From the NCBI GenBank assembly GCA_046262295.1, contig JBHENC010000003.1, forward strand, positions 372,001 through 436,000: a stretch of DNA of 64,000 nt. Direction: 5' to 3'. Position 1 is the first letter of the stretch. Each line of letters begins with the position of its first letter. This document shows, piece after piece, positions 17,586 through 25,133 of the stretch. Position numbers and translations under genes: made by a program. The notes beneath the pieces were generated by a model. That model had not been told where the DNA came from and made no database searches. It worked only from the letters and a program-made list of their open reading frames with translations. Origin of the DNA: JBHENC01 sp046262295. Lineage in GTDB: Bacteria; Acidobacteriota; Blastocatellia; Pyrinomonadales; Pyrinomonadaceae.

Positions 17586-18725
17586 ATGCCCGACTCTTTA
17601 ACTTCGCTTTCGCTCGAACAGCAAATCGGGCAACTTTTTTTCATAGGCTTGCCCGGCACAGAGCTTGACGCGGAGACGCGCGCGCTCATCGAGTACATCA
17701 AGCCCGGCGGCGTTATCATCTTCGGGCGCAACGTCGCTTCGCCGCAACAGTTGCGCAACTTGCTTGACGGCATACGCGCGCTGCTGCCCATAGAGCCGCT
17801 CGTCAGCGTGGATCAGGAAGGCGGCCTCGTCGATCGTCTGCGCAAAATCTGCACGCCGATGCCGTCCGCGCGCACCATACGGCAACACGGCGATCTGGCG
17901 GGCGCGCGCACTCTCGGGCGCATCACAGGCGAGATACTGCGCATACTCGGCTTCAGCATGAACTTCGCGCCCGTCATGTCAATCATGACGGACGAACGCG
18001 ATCTGCTCTCGAACGGCCTTTATTCGCGCTCGTTCGGTCGTTCGCCCGGCGAAGTGTTAGGCTATTCGATGGTCTATCTGCGCGGACTGCAAAGCACCGG
18101 CTGCATGGGCTGCCTCAAACATTTTCCGGGCATCGGCGCAGGCGAAGTGGATTCACACGAAGAGATGCCGGTCGTCCATTTGACGCACGACGATCTGCTC
18201 GCGCAAGACCTCGCGCCCTACATCGAACTCTTTCAACGCGAGGATGACCGCGTGCGCGCCGTGATGGTCAGTCACGGCGGCTTTCCCGAAATTGATTTGC
18301 AGCGCGGCGTCGCGGGCGGACTGATCGAACCCGCGTCGCTCAATCACCGCATCGTCACCGAACTCTTACGCGAAGAACTCGGCTATAAACATCTCGTCGT
18401 AACGGACGATCTGGAGATGGGCGCGATCAGCCGCCACTGCGAAATAGAGGAGGCGGTGCGGCGCGCCTTCATCGCCGGTCAGGATATGTTTCTAATCTGC
18501 TCGCGCCCGGACATTATCCGGCGCGGCTTCGATTCGCTGCTGCTGGCGGCGAAAGATAAATTGATTCCCGAAGAAAGATTCGCGGCATCGCTGCAACGCA
18601 TCGCTTCCTTTAAGGCTATCACGCAACCGCCGCTCGATTTCGACCTCAAGCGTTTCAAACAGTTATCCGACGAAATCGGTGTGCTCAATCATAAACTCAA
18701 CTACACATATGGAGGCCGCATCTAG
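17586..18725 (+). CDS. nagZ: Beta-N-acetylhexosaminidase of glycoside hydrolase family 3
   Basis: NagZ removes N-acetylglucosamine from peptidoglycan fragments during wall recycling. The GH3 barrel is recognised from LIEYIKPGGVIIFGRNV, LVSVDQEGGLVDRL, the catalytic loop CLKHFPGIGAGEVDSHEEMP and the nucleophile Asp in VVTDDLEMGAI. The Asp-His general acid/base dyad (DSH) is retained. The usual KHFPGHG reads KHFPGIG here, so the second His of that motif is replaced. There is no signal peptide, consistent with a cytoplasmic enzyme of 379 residues. Its TAG stop overlaps the GTG start of the next gene, a peptide-type binding lipoprotein, suggesting a joint role in taking up and recycling muropeptides. 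Confidence 0.9.
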   Translation: MPDSLTSLSLEQQIGQLFFIGLPGTELDAETRALIEYIKPGGVIIFGRNVASPQQLRNLLDGIRALLPIEPLVSVDQEGGLVDRLRKICTPMPSARTIRQHGDLAGARTLGRITGEILRILGFSMNFAPVMSIMTDERDLLSNGLYSRSFGRSPGEVLGYSMVYLRGLQSTGCMGCLKHFPGIGAGEVDSHEEMPVVHLTHDDLLAQDLAPYIELFQREDDRVRAVMVSHGGFPEIDLQRGVAGGLIEPASLNHRIVTELLREELGYKHLVVTDDLEMGAISRHCEIEEAVRRAFIAGQDMFLICSRPDIIRRGFDSLLLAAKDKLIPEERFAASLQRIASFKAITQPPLDFDLKRFKQLSDEIGVLNHKLNYTYGGRI

Positions 18726-20329
18726 TGCGTGCTCGCAAATCTTTATTCGCCATTCTAACTTTAATTATCGGCCTGCTGCTTCTTTCTTCCTGTCGCGGGC
18801 GCAGCAACGCTTTCGTCTTCGCGCTGCCCGACAACATTGCGACGCTCGATCCTCTGGGCGGCTCGAGCACGACGGTTTCGAGCGAACGCCTGCGCCAACT
18901 AATGTTCAATTCGCTGGTGCGCAAAAACGAAAAGTTCGAGTACGTCGGAGAGTTGGCATCCGATTTCAAGCGTTCGGAAGACGGCCTGAGCATCACCTTT
19001 ATTTTGCGCGACAACGTGAAGTTTCACGACAATACGCCGTTCACCTCCGCCGATGCGAAGTACACGATAGAGACTTTGCTCGCCTCCAACACGGGCAAAT
19101 CCGCGAGTTTTTTTGAAGGCAGCGGCGCGGCCAAACAACCGTTCATCACCGGCCTTGACGCGCCGGACGCGCGCACGCTCGTCGTACATCTGCGCCACGA
19201 TTCATTCTTCGAGTTCAACCAAATAATATCGAATCTCGTCGCCGTCGGCATCATTCCGCAGGGCAGCGCAAGCACGCAGAAGGATAAACCGGTCGGCACG
19301 GGCGCGTTCAAGTTCACGAGCTATGATTCTTCGCAACAGGTTCTCGAATTGGAGGGCAACGAAAATTACTGGGAAGGCGCGCCGCAAATCAAAAATTTGC
19401 GCGTGCGCGTGATCGCGGATGCGGGCGCGTTGCAGGCCGAGTTAAAGAGCGGGCGCGTTGACTGCGTTTCGATGGATGCGGCGTCGAATCTTTCGCCGGA
19501 CGCCTTCAAGTCGCTCGAGCAAGACCCGAATCTGCAAGTCAAACAATTTCCCGGCGCGAACATTCTTTATCTGGGCTTCAACACGCAATCCGCGCCGCTC
19601 AATAACGCGCGCGTGCGTCAGGCCGTCGCCTACGCGATTGACCGCGAAGGCATCATACGCGATCTGCTGTTAGGGCGCGCGCAGATTGCGCATTCGATTT
19701 TGCCGGAAGAATCTTGGGCATTCGCTGCCGGACAAAAATATTCCTACAATCCAGAGCAGGCGAAAAAACTTTTGGATGAAGCGGGCTTTCGTGACCCGGA
19801 CAGCGACGGCCCGCAGATGCGTTTCCCGCAGCCGCTTGTCTTAAAGATTTCTTCGAGCAGCGGTTCGACAAGGCAGTATTCGGGAGTCATCCAGAATTCT
19901 CTTAAACAGATCGGCGTGCCGCTCGAGATTGTCGCGCTAGAGACCAACACGCTCACGGATCAACTGCTCAAAGGCCAGTATCAGATGACGATACGCAGTT
20001 GGGTCGGCGGCAATCAAGACCCGATTTTCTTGCGCGACCTCTTTCTTTCAACGGAAATCCCGACGCAGGATCGCGCCGGACGAAACCGCAGCCGTTACAA
20101 CAACCCGGAACTCGATGCGCTGCTTCTCAAAGCCGTCAACACGGCAGACCGCGCCGAATCCGGTAAGCTCTACGCACAGGCGCAGGACACCTTGAGCCGC
20201 GATCTGCCGATGATGCCGCTCTGGTATCCGGCCTATCTGGTAATTGCCCGCAAAGGCGTCGGCAACATTCAAATCAGAGGCGACGGCAACCTCGAATTCA
20301 TGCGGCGCTTGACTGTTGAAAATAAATAA
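18725..20329 (+). CDS. ABC transporter substrate-binding lipoprotein, family 5 (peptide type)
   Basis: A 534-residue solute-binding protein of the OppA/DppA type. The signal sequence has a lipobox, LLLLSSC, with Cys at about residue 23, so it is likely a lipoprotein. Conserved parts include VFALPDNIATLDPLGG, FILRDNVKFHDNTPFTSADAKYTIE, KPVGTGAFKFTSYD, LYLGFNTQSAPLNNARVRQAVAYAIDRE and the C-terminal DLPMMPLWYPAYLVI. The GTG start shares a base with the nagZ stop (TAGTG), indicating translational coupling. No permease or ATPase genes follow, so it may work with a transporter encoded elsewhere, perhaps for muropeptides given the nagZ link. A 46-bp palindrome stands 42 bp after its stop. Confidence 0.92.
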   Translation: MRARKSLFAILTLIIGLLLLSSCRGRSNAFVFALPDNIATLDPLGGSSTTVSSERLRQLMFNSLVRKNEKFEYVGELASDFKRSEDGLSITFILRDNVKFHDNTPFTSADAKYTIETLLASNTGKSASFFEGSGAAKQPFITGLDAPDARTLVVHLRHDSFFEFNQIISNLVAVGIIPQGSASTQKDKPVGTGAFKFTSYDSSQQVLELEGNENYWEGAPQIKNLRVRVIADAGALQAELKSGRVDCVSMDAASNLSPDAFKSLEQDPNLQVKQFPGANILYLGFNTQSAPLNNARVRQAVAYAIDREGIIRDLLLGRAQIAHSILPEESWAFAAGQKYSYNPEQAKKLLDEAGFRDPDSDGPQMRFPQPLVLKISSSSGSTRQYSGVIQNSLKQIGVPLEIVALETNTLTDQLLKGQYQMTIRSWVGGNQDPIFLRDLFLSTEIPTQDRAGRNRSRYNNPELDALLLKAVNTADRAESGKLYAQAQDTLSRDLPMMPLWYPAYLVIARKGVGNIQIRGDGNLEFMRRLTVENK

Positions 20330-20371
20330 AGGAAGCCGCGCGTTAGCGATTGAGATTAAAACCAATGGCTT

Positions 20372-20417
20372 GCTTCGCTTCAAGTCTTTCCCTTAAGGGA
20401 AAGACTTGAAGCGAAGC
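20372..20417. terminator. 46-bp perfect palindrome between convergent genes
   Basis: Two exact 23-base arms meet at 20394/20395 (CCCTT|AAGGG). It lies in the 102-bp gap between the binding-protein gene (+) and the SGNH hydrolase gene (-). It would form a long hairpin in either transcript; no long T run follows, so it is either a bidirectional terminator or a palindromic repeat placed there. Confidence 0.65.
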
Positions 20418-20431
20418 CGTTCGGGAAATTC

Positions 20432-21652
20432 TTAATTGCCGGCGGACGGCTTGATGCTGACGAGCGCCTGATTGCTGGCCGTGCCGTGAAGGTTAATGCT
20501 TATCAATACGTCGCCACCGCGCGCGAGTTCGTCAGGCAATTTCACGATTACTTGTGTGAGTGAATTAATATTCGGGACATTTCCGGCATATTCAATGGTG
20601 AGCGGATAGACTCTGTGTTGCGAGTCTTCCGCCTGCGCCGTCATCGCTGACATAGTTTCACCGGGCAAAAGCGTTGCGTTCGTGGCAAAAAGGATAATTC
20701 GTGTGTGCCTATCGGCGCTCAAATTATACGTCGTGAAGACCGGAAAAGGATCGCGCACTAATGTGACGGAATCAACGGCGGCTGCCCGGTTGCTGTTTTC
20801 TTCGGTAAGGAGCACGGGTGTAGCGGGCGAGTTTTGTCCGACGAGCGGAGCGTAGCCCAGCTTGCGAAAGAGGTCTGCTATTACTTTGTGTCCGAGATCG
20901 CCCGGATGCACTCCCGAAGAATCGTAGGGCGAAATGTAGCCTTTGTCGCCCGCGTCCTCATCACCGTTCGCGCCGTTGAAGGCTTGATAGACTTTAGCGC
21001 ACGGAATGTTATTGGCAGCAGCAGTGGTGTTGATATAATTATTGGCATCGTCAACATACGGCTTGAGCGCTTGAAAATCGTTCAGGCCACCATCATTTGC
21101 CCACGAATCGGAAGCCTTCTCCGCCTTGACGAACGGATTGTAAATATCCATTGTGCGGATGATGGTGTTGTTGATGCTCCGCAGGGCGAGTATTTCTGTG
21201 ATGATGGCGCTCCAGTTTGCTTTGAAGGCGGCAAGGTTAACTCTCAGACAATCTTGATTATCCGCACCGCCGCACGTGCCACCTTTGTAGCTATTGATAA
21301 TACGCAAGAAATCGTTGCCGCCGATATCCCATGTCACGACTTGCGAGTTGGCAATCGAAGTGCGAAACGTGGCGTTCGTGCGCAGGGCATTGAGAAGCTG
21401 TGCGCTAGTCCAACCGTTTTGTCCAAGATTTGTTAGAGAGACACCTGACGCGGTATCAGTCTGAACATAGCTTCCGTAACGCGGCACGTAACCGCCCACG
21501 CTTAAATCCAGAATTCCAAATGCGAGTGAATCACCGAGCGCCGTATAGTTTAACGTGCCCGACGAGGTCGGTGTGCCTGACGCCTCGACTGAAACCGCAA
21601 GGTGCGTTGTCAACAAAACGACCAGCAACGTAAGCGAGAGAAAACGATTCAT
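20432..21652 (-). CDS. Secreted SGNH/GDSL-family hydrolase with C-terminal beta domain
   Basis: A 406-residue exported esterase-like protein. The signal peptide starts MNRFLSLTLLVVLLTTHLAV. The SGNH blocks are YTALGDSLAFG (nucleophile Ser), the Gly of the second block near NLGQNGWTS, WDIGGNDF (Asn) and the Asp/His pair in YDSSGVHPGDLGH. All four catalytic blocks seem present. The last 110 residues (from SVTLVRDPFPV to the end) form a beta-rich region with VNSLTQ-like and LPDEL.RGGDVLISI segments, resembling the TIGR03437-type domain found on many Acidobacteriota exported proteins; that likeness is by eye. The frame extends to 21712, but the ATG at 21652 begins the signal peptide. Substrate unknown. 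Confidence 0.87.
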   Translation of the reverse strand: MNRFLSLTLLVVLLTTHLAVSVEASGTPTSSGTLNYTALGDSLAFGILDLSVGGYVPRYGSYVQTDTASGVSLTNLGQNGWTSAQLLNALRTNATFRTSIANSQVVTWDIGGNDFLRIINSYKGGTCGGADNQDCLRVNLAAFKANWSAIITEILALRSINNTIIRTMDIYNPFVKAEKASDSWANDGGLNDFQALKPYVDDANNYINTTAAANNIPCAKVYQAFNGANGDEDAGDKGYISPYDSSGVHPGDLGHKVIADLFRKLGYAPLVGQNSPATPVLLTEENSNRAAAVDSVTLVRDPFPVFTTYNLSADRHTRIILFATNATLLPGETMSAMTAQAEDSQHRVYPLTIEYAGNVPNINSLTQVIVKLPDELARGGDVLISINLHGTASNQALVSIKPSAGN

Positions 21653-21856
21653 AATTTTTAATGGCTGAAATTGAGTTAAAGCTGAATGCCGCGCACGAAA
21701 GAGACCGGGCATACGTCAGGCAATGTGCAAGACGCGATATCTTACCCTAGATTTGTTGCTTAAACCAAACGCCCGCTTAAGCTCGCAGCGAGAAACCTGA
21801 CCTTAACATTAACAGAGGTGCGGGAGAGACTCAAATCCTACTGCGATTGAGACGCC

Positions 21857-22495
21857 TTATTGCTGATCTTCCAACTCTTCACCAATCAAGTTAAGCGTCT
21901 CTACAAGCGCGCGGCGAGAAACAACGCCTTCGCGTATTAAACGTGGCGGGCGGCGGCTAACGTCAAGGACGGTGGAGGGCTGATCTACGCGCGCATCGCC
22001 CCCGTCAACAATCAAACTCAAGTCATGCGGAAACGAGCGCGCGACTTCGAGCGCGGTGCGGGCGGGCGGCTCGTTCGGAAGGTTCGCGCTCGTCGCCGTC
22101 AATGCGCCGCCGCAGGCTCTGACGAATTCGCGTACCGGCTCATCGAATGGCAAGCGCACGCCGATTGTTTTTGTACCGGCGGTCAGCAACGCGGAGATTT
22201 CCGCACGCGCAGGCATCACGAGCGTCAAAGCGCCCGGCCAGTGCCGCGCCGCAACGGTCTCGAAGACACTTGATTTATCAACGATGAATCTTTCGGCTTC
22301 CTCTGGATCGCTGATGATGACGAGAATCGGTTTCCCTTCCCTACGCTTCAGTTCGCTCAACGAAGATAGCGCCCGTTCATCGAACGGGTTCGCGCCGAGA
22401 CCATAGAAGGTGTCTGTGCGAAACGCCACGATGCCGCCCGCCGCTATTAACTTCGCGGCGTGGCGGCGTGTATCAAGGTTATCTTTGAGGATCAT
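21857..22495 (-). CDS. tsaC: L-threonylcarbamoyladenylate synthase
   Basis: TsaC/Sua5/YwlC makes threonylcarbamoyl-AMP from threonine, bicarbonate and ATP, the first step of t6A tRNA modification. The YrdC-like fold is shown by GGIVAFRTDTFYGLGANPFDE, LKRREGKPILVIISD, and the later GALTATSANLPNEPPA and VDGGDARVDQPSTVLDV segments. At 212 residues it lacks the extra C-terminal Sua5 domain, so it is of TsaC type. The ATG at 22495 follows the O-methyltransferase gene by 34 bp on the same strand. It supplies the intermediate used by the TsaB-TsaD complex, whose tsaB gene is at 10457-11272. Confidence 0.95.
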   Translation of the reverse strand: MILKDNLDTRRHAAKLIAAGGIVAFRTDTFYGLGANPFDERALSSLSELKRREGKPILVIISDPEEAERFIVDKSSVFETVAARHWPGALTLVMPARAEISALLTAGTKTIGVRLPFDEPVREFVRACGGALTATSANLPNEPPARTALEVARSFPHDLSLIVDGGDARVDQPSTVLDVSRRPPRLIREGVVSRRALVETLNLIGEELEDQQ

Positions 22496-22529
22496 CAGTA
22501 AGTTTGAGCGTTGGCGCGCAATGGTTTTG

Positions 22530-23186
22530 TCAGGGCAGCTTGACGGCGTAGCCGAGTCCGTCGCCGACAGACAAAATCTCTGCGCGCAGTTGTGTGTGAT
22601 TCACGAAGCGTTCGTTGAACTCGCGGAGGGCGAGTGTGGACGAACGTTGATCCGGCGCGCGGATTTCGCCCGCCACCTGTCCGCCCCATAAAAGATTATC
22701 AACCAGCACGACACCGTTCGCTCTCAAGAGTGGCAACGCAAGCTCCAAATAATCCACATACTCTTCCTTTAACGCATCTAGATAAATCAGGTCGAAGGTC
22801 TCCGTGAGTCGCGGCATTACTTCGAGCGCACACCCCTGCTCAACGCGCACGCGATCATTCATTCCGGCGCGCGTGAAATAATCGCAGGCAAGACCAATCA
22901 TTTTGTCGCTCGGCTCTATCGTCACAACGAGGCCATCGTCAGGCATTCCGCGCACTAGATGTATCACGGAATAACCGATAGCCATGCCTATCTCCAGAAC
23001 CTTGCGGGCGTTTATCGCACGCGCGGTGATTTCCAGAAATAGCGCGACCTCTCGATCCGCTATCGGAACATTATGCGCGGCGGCGTAGCTTTCCATTTCC
23101 GCCAGCAATTCGTCGCTTTCAGGCAGCAACCGCTCAAGATATTCCGCTTGTGCGCGATGAATGATAGCGTCAGGGCATGCTTTCAT
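22530..23186 (-). CDS. SAM-dependent O-methyltransferase, COMT-like
   Basis: A 218-residue class I methyltransferase of the caffeoyl-CoA/catechol O-methyltransferase group (YrrM-like). The SAM motif I is VLEIGMAIGYSVIHL, preceded by the usual VALFLEITARAINA (commonly G.LL..L). Motif II is VVTIEPSDKMIGLACDYF; the metal/catalytic region is DLIYLDALKEEYVDYLELALPLLRANGVVLVDNLLWGG. The end, SVGDGLGYAVKLP, is typical. The ATG at 23186 is chosen because GGAGGG lies nine bases upstream; a longer frame to 23252 lacks a ribosome site. The methyl acceptor is unknown. It lies between the cystatin-like gene and tsaC. Confidence 0.9.
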   Translation of the reverse strand: MKACPDAIIHRAQAEYLERLLPESDELLAEMESYAAAHNVPIADREVALFLEITARAINARKVLEIGMAIGYSVIHLVRGMPDDGLVVTIEPSDKMIGLACDYFTRAGMNDRVRVEQGCALEVMPRLTETFDLIYLDALKEEYVDYLELALPLLRANGVVLVDNLLWGGQVAGEIRAPDQRSSTLALREFNERFVNHTQLRAEILSVGDGLGYAVKLP

Positions 23187-23227
23187 AATGAAATCCCTCC
23201 GCGTCGAACAACTGATGACGGGTTGAT

Positions 23228-23614
23228 TTACAACGTGGCATCGCGTTTGCAATTATCCACTTCCCAGGCTGAGAGCGAGTACTTCTGTTTTGGATTCTCA
23301 TACACAATGGCTTTGATAGTTTGAGTTTTGCCTTTGGCCTTAACTCTCAGACATAATTTGTAGTTGATGCCCGCCACTACTTGCGTCTCGGCGCGTTCGA
23401 TTGAGAGCAATGACACACGCATACCCTGCCTGCGCTTCTCCGCCCGTATAGCATAAACGGCCGCCTTGACAACTTGACGGTCAGTGTTAGAAGCAGCTTG
23501 GTAGCCTCCCGCTATTTGCCGCGCCGGCAGGCTGGATATGTTGCCCGATATGATTGTCAGCACGGCGAGTAAAAGCTTGGTGCGCAACTTATTGTTCATC
23601 CTCTTCGTTTCCAT
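23228..23614 (-). CDS. Secreted cystatin-like protein
   Basis: A 128-residue exported protein with the cystatin plan. After a hydrophobic signal segment (about residues 12-24) come the N-terminal GG pair (36-37), a helix DRQVVKAAVYAIRAEKRR, the reactive QVVAG loop (78-82) in QVVAGINYKLCLRV, and a C-terminal strand pair AIVYENP and LSAWE with Trp117. Cystatins inhibit papain-like cysteine proteases by these three elements. The ATG at 23614 is chosen because GGAG stands six bases upstream; this makes it overlap the regulator gene by 26 bp, so it is cotranscribed with the two-component system. It could be an inhibitor or only a cystatin-fold domain; inhibition is inferred. Confidence 0.78.
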   Translation of the reverse strand: METKRMNNKLRTKLLLAVLTIISGNISSLPARQIAGGYQAASNTDRQVVKAAVYAIRAEKRRQGMRVSLLSIERAETQVVAGINYKLCLRVKAKGKTQTIKAIVYENPKQKYSLSAWEVDNCKRDATL

Positions 23615-25106
23615 CCACATCTCCTTTTTCCTGTTCGACATTGACGTAGCGGCGTGTGAGGCCGAGTTCGCGCAATTTGTGTTGCAGCGATTGGCGGTGC
23701 ATTCCCAAAATGCCAGCCGCGCGCGTCACGTTGCCGTTCGTTTCTTCGAGGCAACGCGCGATATAGCGCCGCTCGAACTCGCGCCGGTCTTCGCGCAAGT
23801 TTGCCGTGTAGGGCAGGCTGAGCGCATTGGCCGTTTCCGCTGCTGCCTCTTTAATCGCTTCGACTTGTAAAACGTCGTGTTGTTGCGCGGAGACTACGCG
23901 CGTAGGCAGCGCACCCTTAATCTCTTCGGGTAAATCCGTTGCGGTGAGTTCGTCGCCTTCGGCGAGGACGACGGCGCGCTCGATGGCGTTGCGCAGTTCG
24001 CGCACGTTGCCCGGCCAATCGTAATCAATCAAAAAACGCAAAGCTGCCGGGGCGATACTGCGCAAAGGTCTGTGATACCGCGCGGCAGCAGCGGCGGCGA
24101 AGTTTTCCGCAAGCAACGGAACATCTTCGCGCCGTTCACGCAGCGGCGGAATCTCGATTGTGACAACACGCAAGCGATAGAAAAGGTCTGCGCGAAAATT
24201 ACCCGTCGTAATCTCCTGCTCGAGCGCGCGGTGCGTCGCGCTGATGACGCGCACGTCCACAGGGATTGATTGCGCTCCTCCTAAGCGTTCGATGGTTCGT
24301 TCTTCGAGCGCGCGCAAGAGTTTCGCCTGCACGTTGGCGCTCATGTCGCCGATCTCGTCCAGAAACAGCGTGCCTCCGTCGGCCTGCTCAAACTTTCCCT
24401 GACGCCGCGACGCCGCGCCCGTAAACGCGCCCTTTTCATGGCCGAAGAGTTCGGATTCGATCAACTCCGAAGGCAGCGCCGCGCAGTTGATGGCGACGAA
24501 CGCGCCGCGCCGCTGCGTTTTGCCATGCTCGTGTATAGCGCGCGCCACTAATTCTTTGCCCGTGCCGGATTCGCCGCGCAGCAGCACGGTGGCGTCCGTC
24601 TCGCCGACCTTTTCAATCAACACACGCACCCTCTCCATCGCCTGCGATGAGCCGAGCAGCGTCCCGCTCTCTGGGTTTGCCAGTTCCACACGCCGCCGCA
24701 GCGAAGAGTTCTCGCGTCGCAGAGAAACGATTTCAATCGCGTTCTTGACGACAAGACGCAAATCATCAACCTCGAAAGGTTTTGAGAGATAATCATACGC
24801 ACCCGCCTTGATCGCTTCGACGGCCAAACGCTCGGAGCCGTGCGCCGTGATAATCACAACGAGCGGCGCATCCTTTTGTGTACTCAATTCGCGCAGGTAA
24901 TCCAGACCGCTTTCGTGCGGTAGATTCACGTCCAGCAAAAGCAGATCGGCGCGGCGTTCGGCAATCTTCGCGCGGGCGGCGGCGACGCTGTCGGCTTCGG
25001 TAATCTCGTAATCCGAAGTCTTCAAAGCGCGCGCCATTCCGTAGCGCGCGGCTTCTTCGTCGTCAACAATCAGTAGGCGAAATTTCTCGTCGTTAATCGT
25101 CATCAA
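23589..25106 (-). CDS. NtrC-family sigma-54-dependent response regulator
   Basis: A 505-residue activator with three domains. The receiver (1-125) has acidic residues in IVDDEE, phospho-acceptor Asp59 in LLLLDVNLP and Lys109 in YLSKPF. The AAA+ domain has Walker A GESGTGKE (178-185), the sigma-54 contact loop GAFTGA (226-231) and Walker B GGTLFLDEIGD. The C-terminal Fis-type helix-turn-helix is seen in CLEETNGNVTRAAGILGMHRQSLQHKL. It should activate sigma-54 promoters after phosphorylation by the histidine kinase encoded 27 bp upstream. Its 3' end overlaps the cystatin-like gene. Targets are unknown. Confidence 0.96.
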   Translation of the reverse strand: MMTINDEKFRLLIVDDEEAARYGMARALKTSDYEITEADSVAAARAKIAERRADLLLLDVNLPHESGLDYLRELSTQKDAPLVVIITAHGSERLAVEAIKAGAYDYLSKPFEVDDLRLVVKNAIEIVSLRRENSSLRRRVELANPESGTLLGSSQAMERVRVLIEKVGETDATVLLRGESGTGKELVARAIHEHGKTQRRGAFVAINCAALPSELIESELFGHEKGAFTGAASRRQGKFEQADGGTLFLDEIGDMSANVQAKLLRALEERTIERLGGAQSIPVDVRVISATHRALEQEITTGNFRADLFYRLRVVTIEIPPLRERREDVPLLAENFAAAAAARYHRPLRSIAPAALRFLIDYDWPGNVRELRNAIERAVVLAEGDELTATDLPEEIKGALPTRVVSAQQHDVLQVEAIKEAAAETANALSLPYTANLREDRREFERRYIARCLEETNGNVTRAAGILGMHRQSLQHKLRELGLTRRYVNVEQEKGDVDGNEEDEQ

Positions 25107-25133
25107 CTCTTCCCGCTTTCGCGTTTCAAATGT

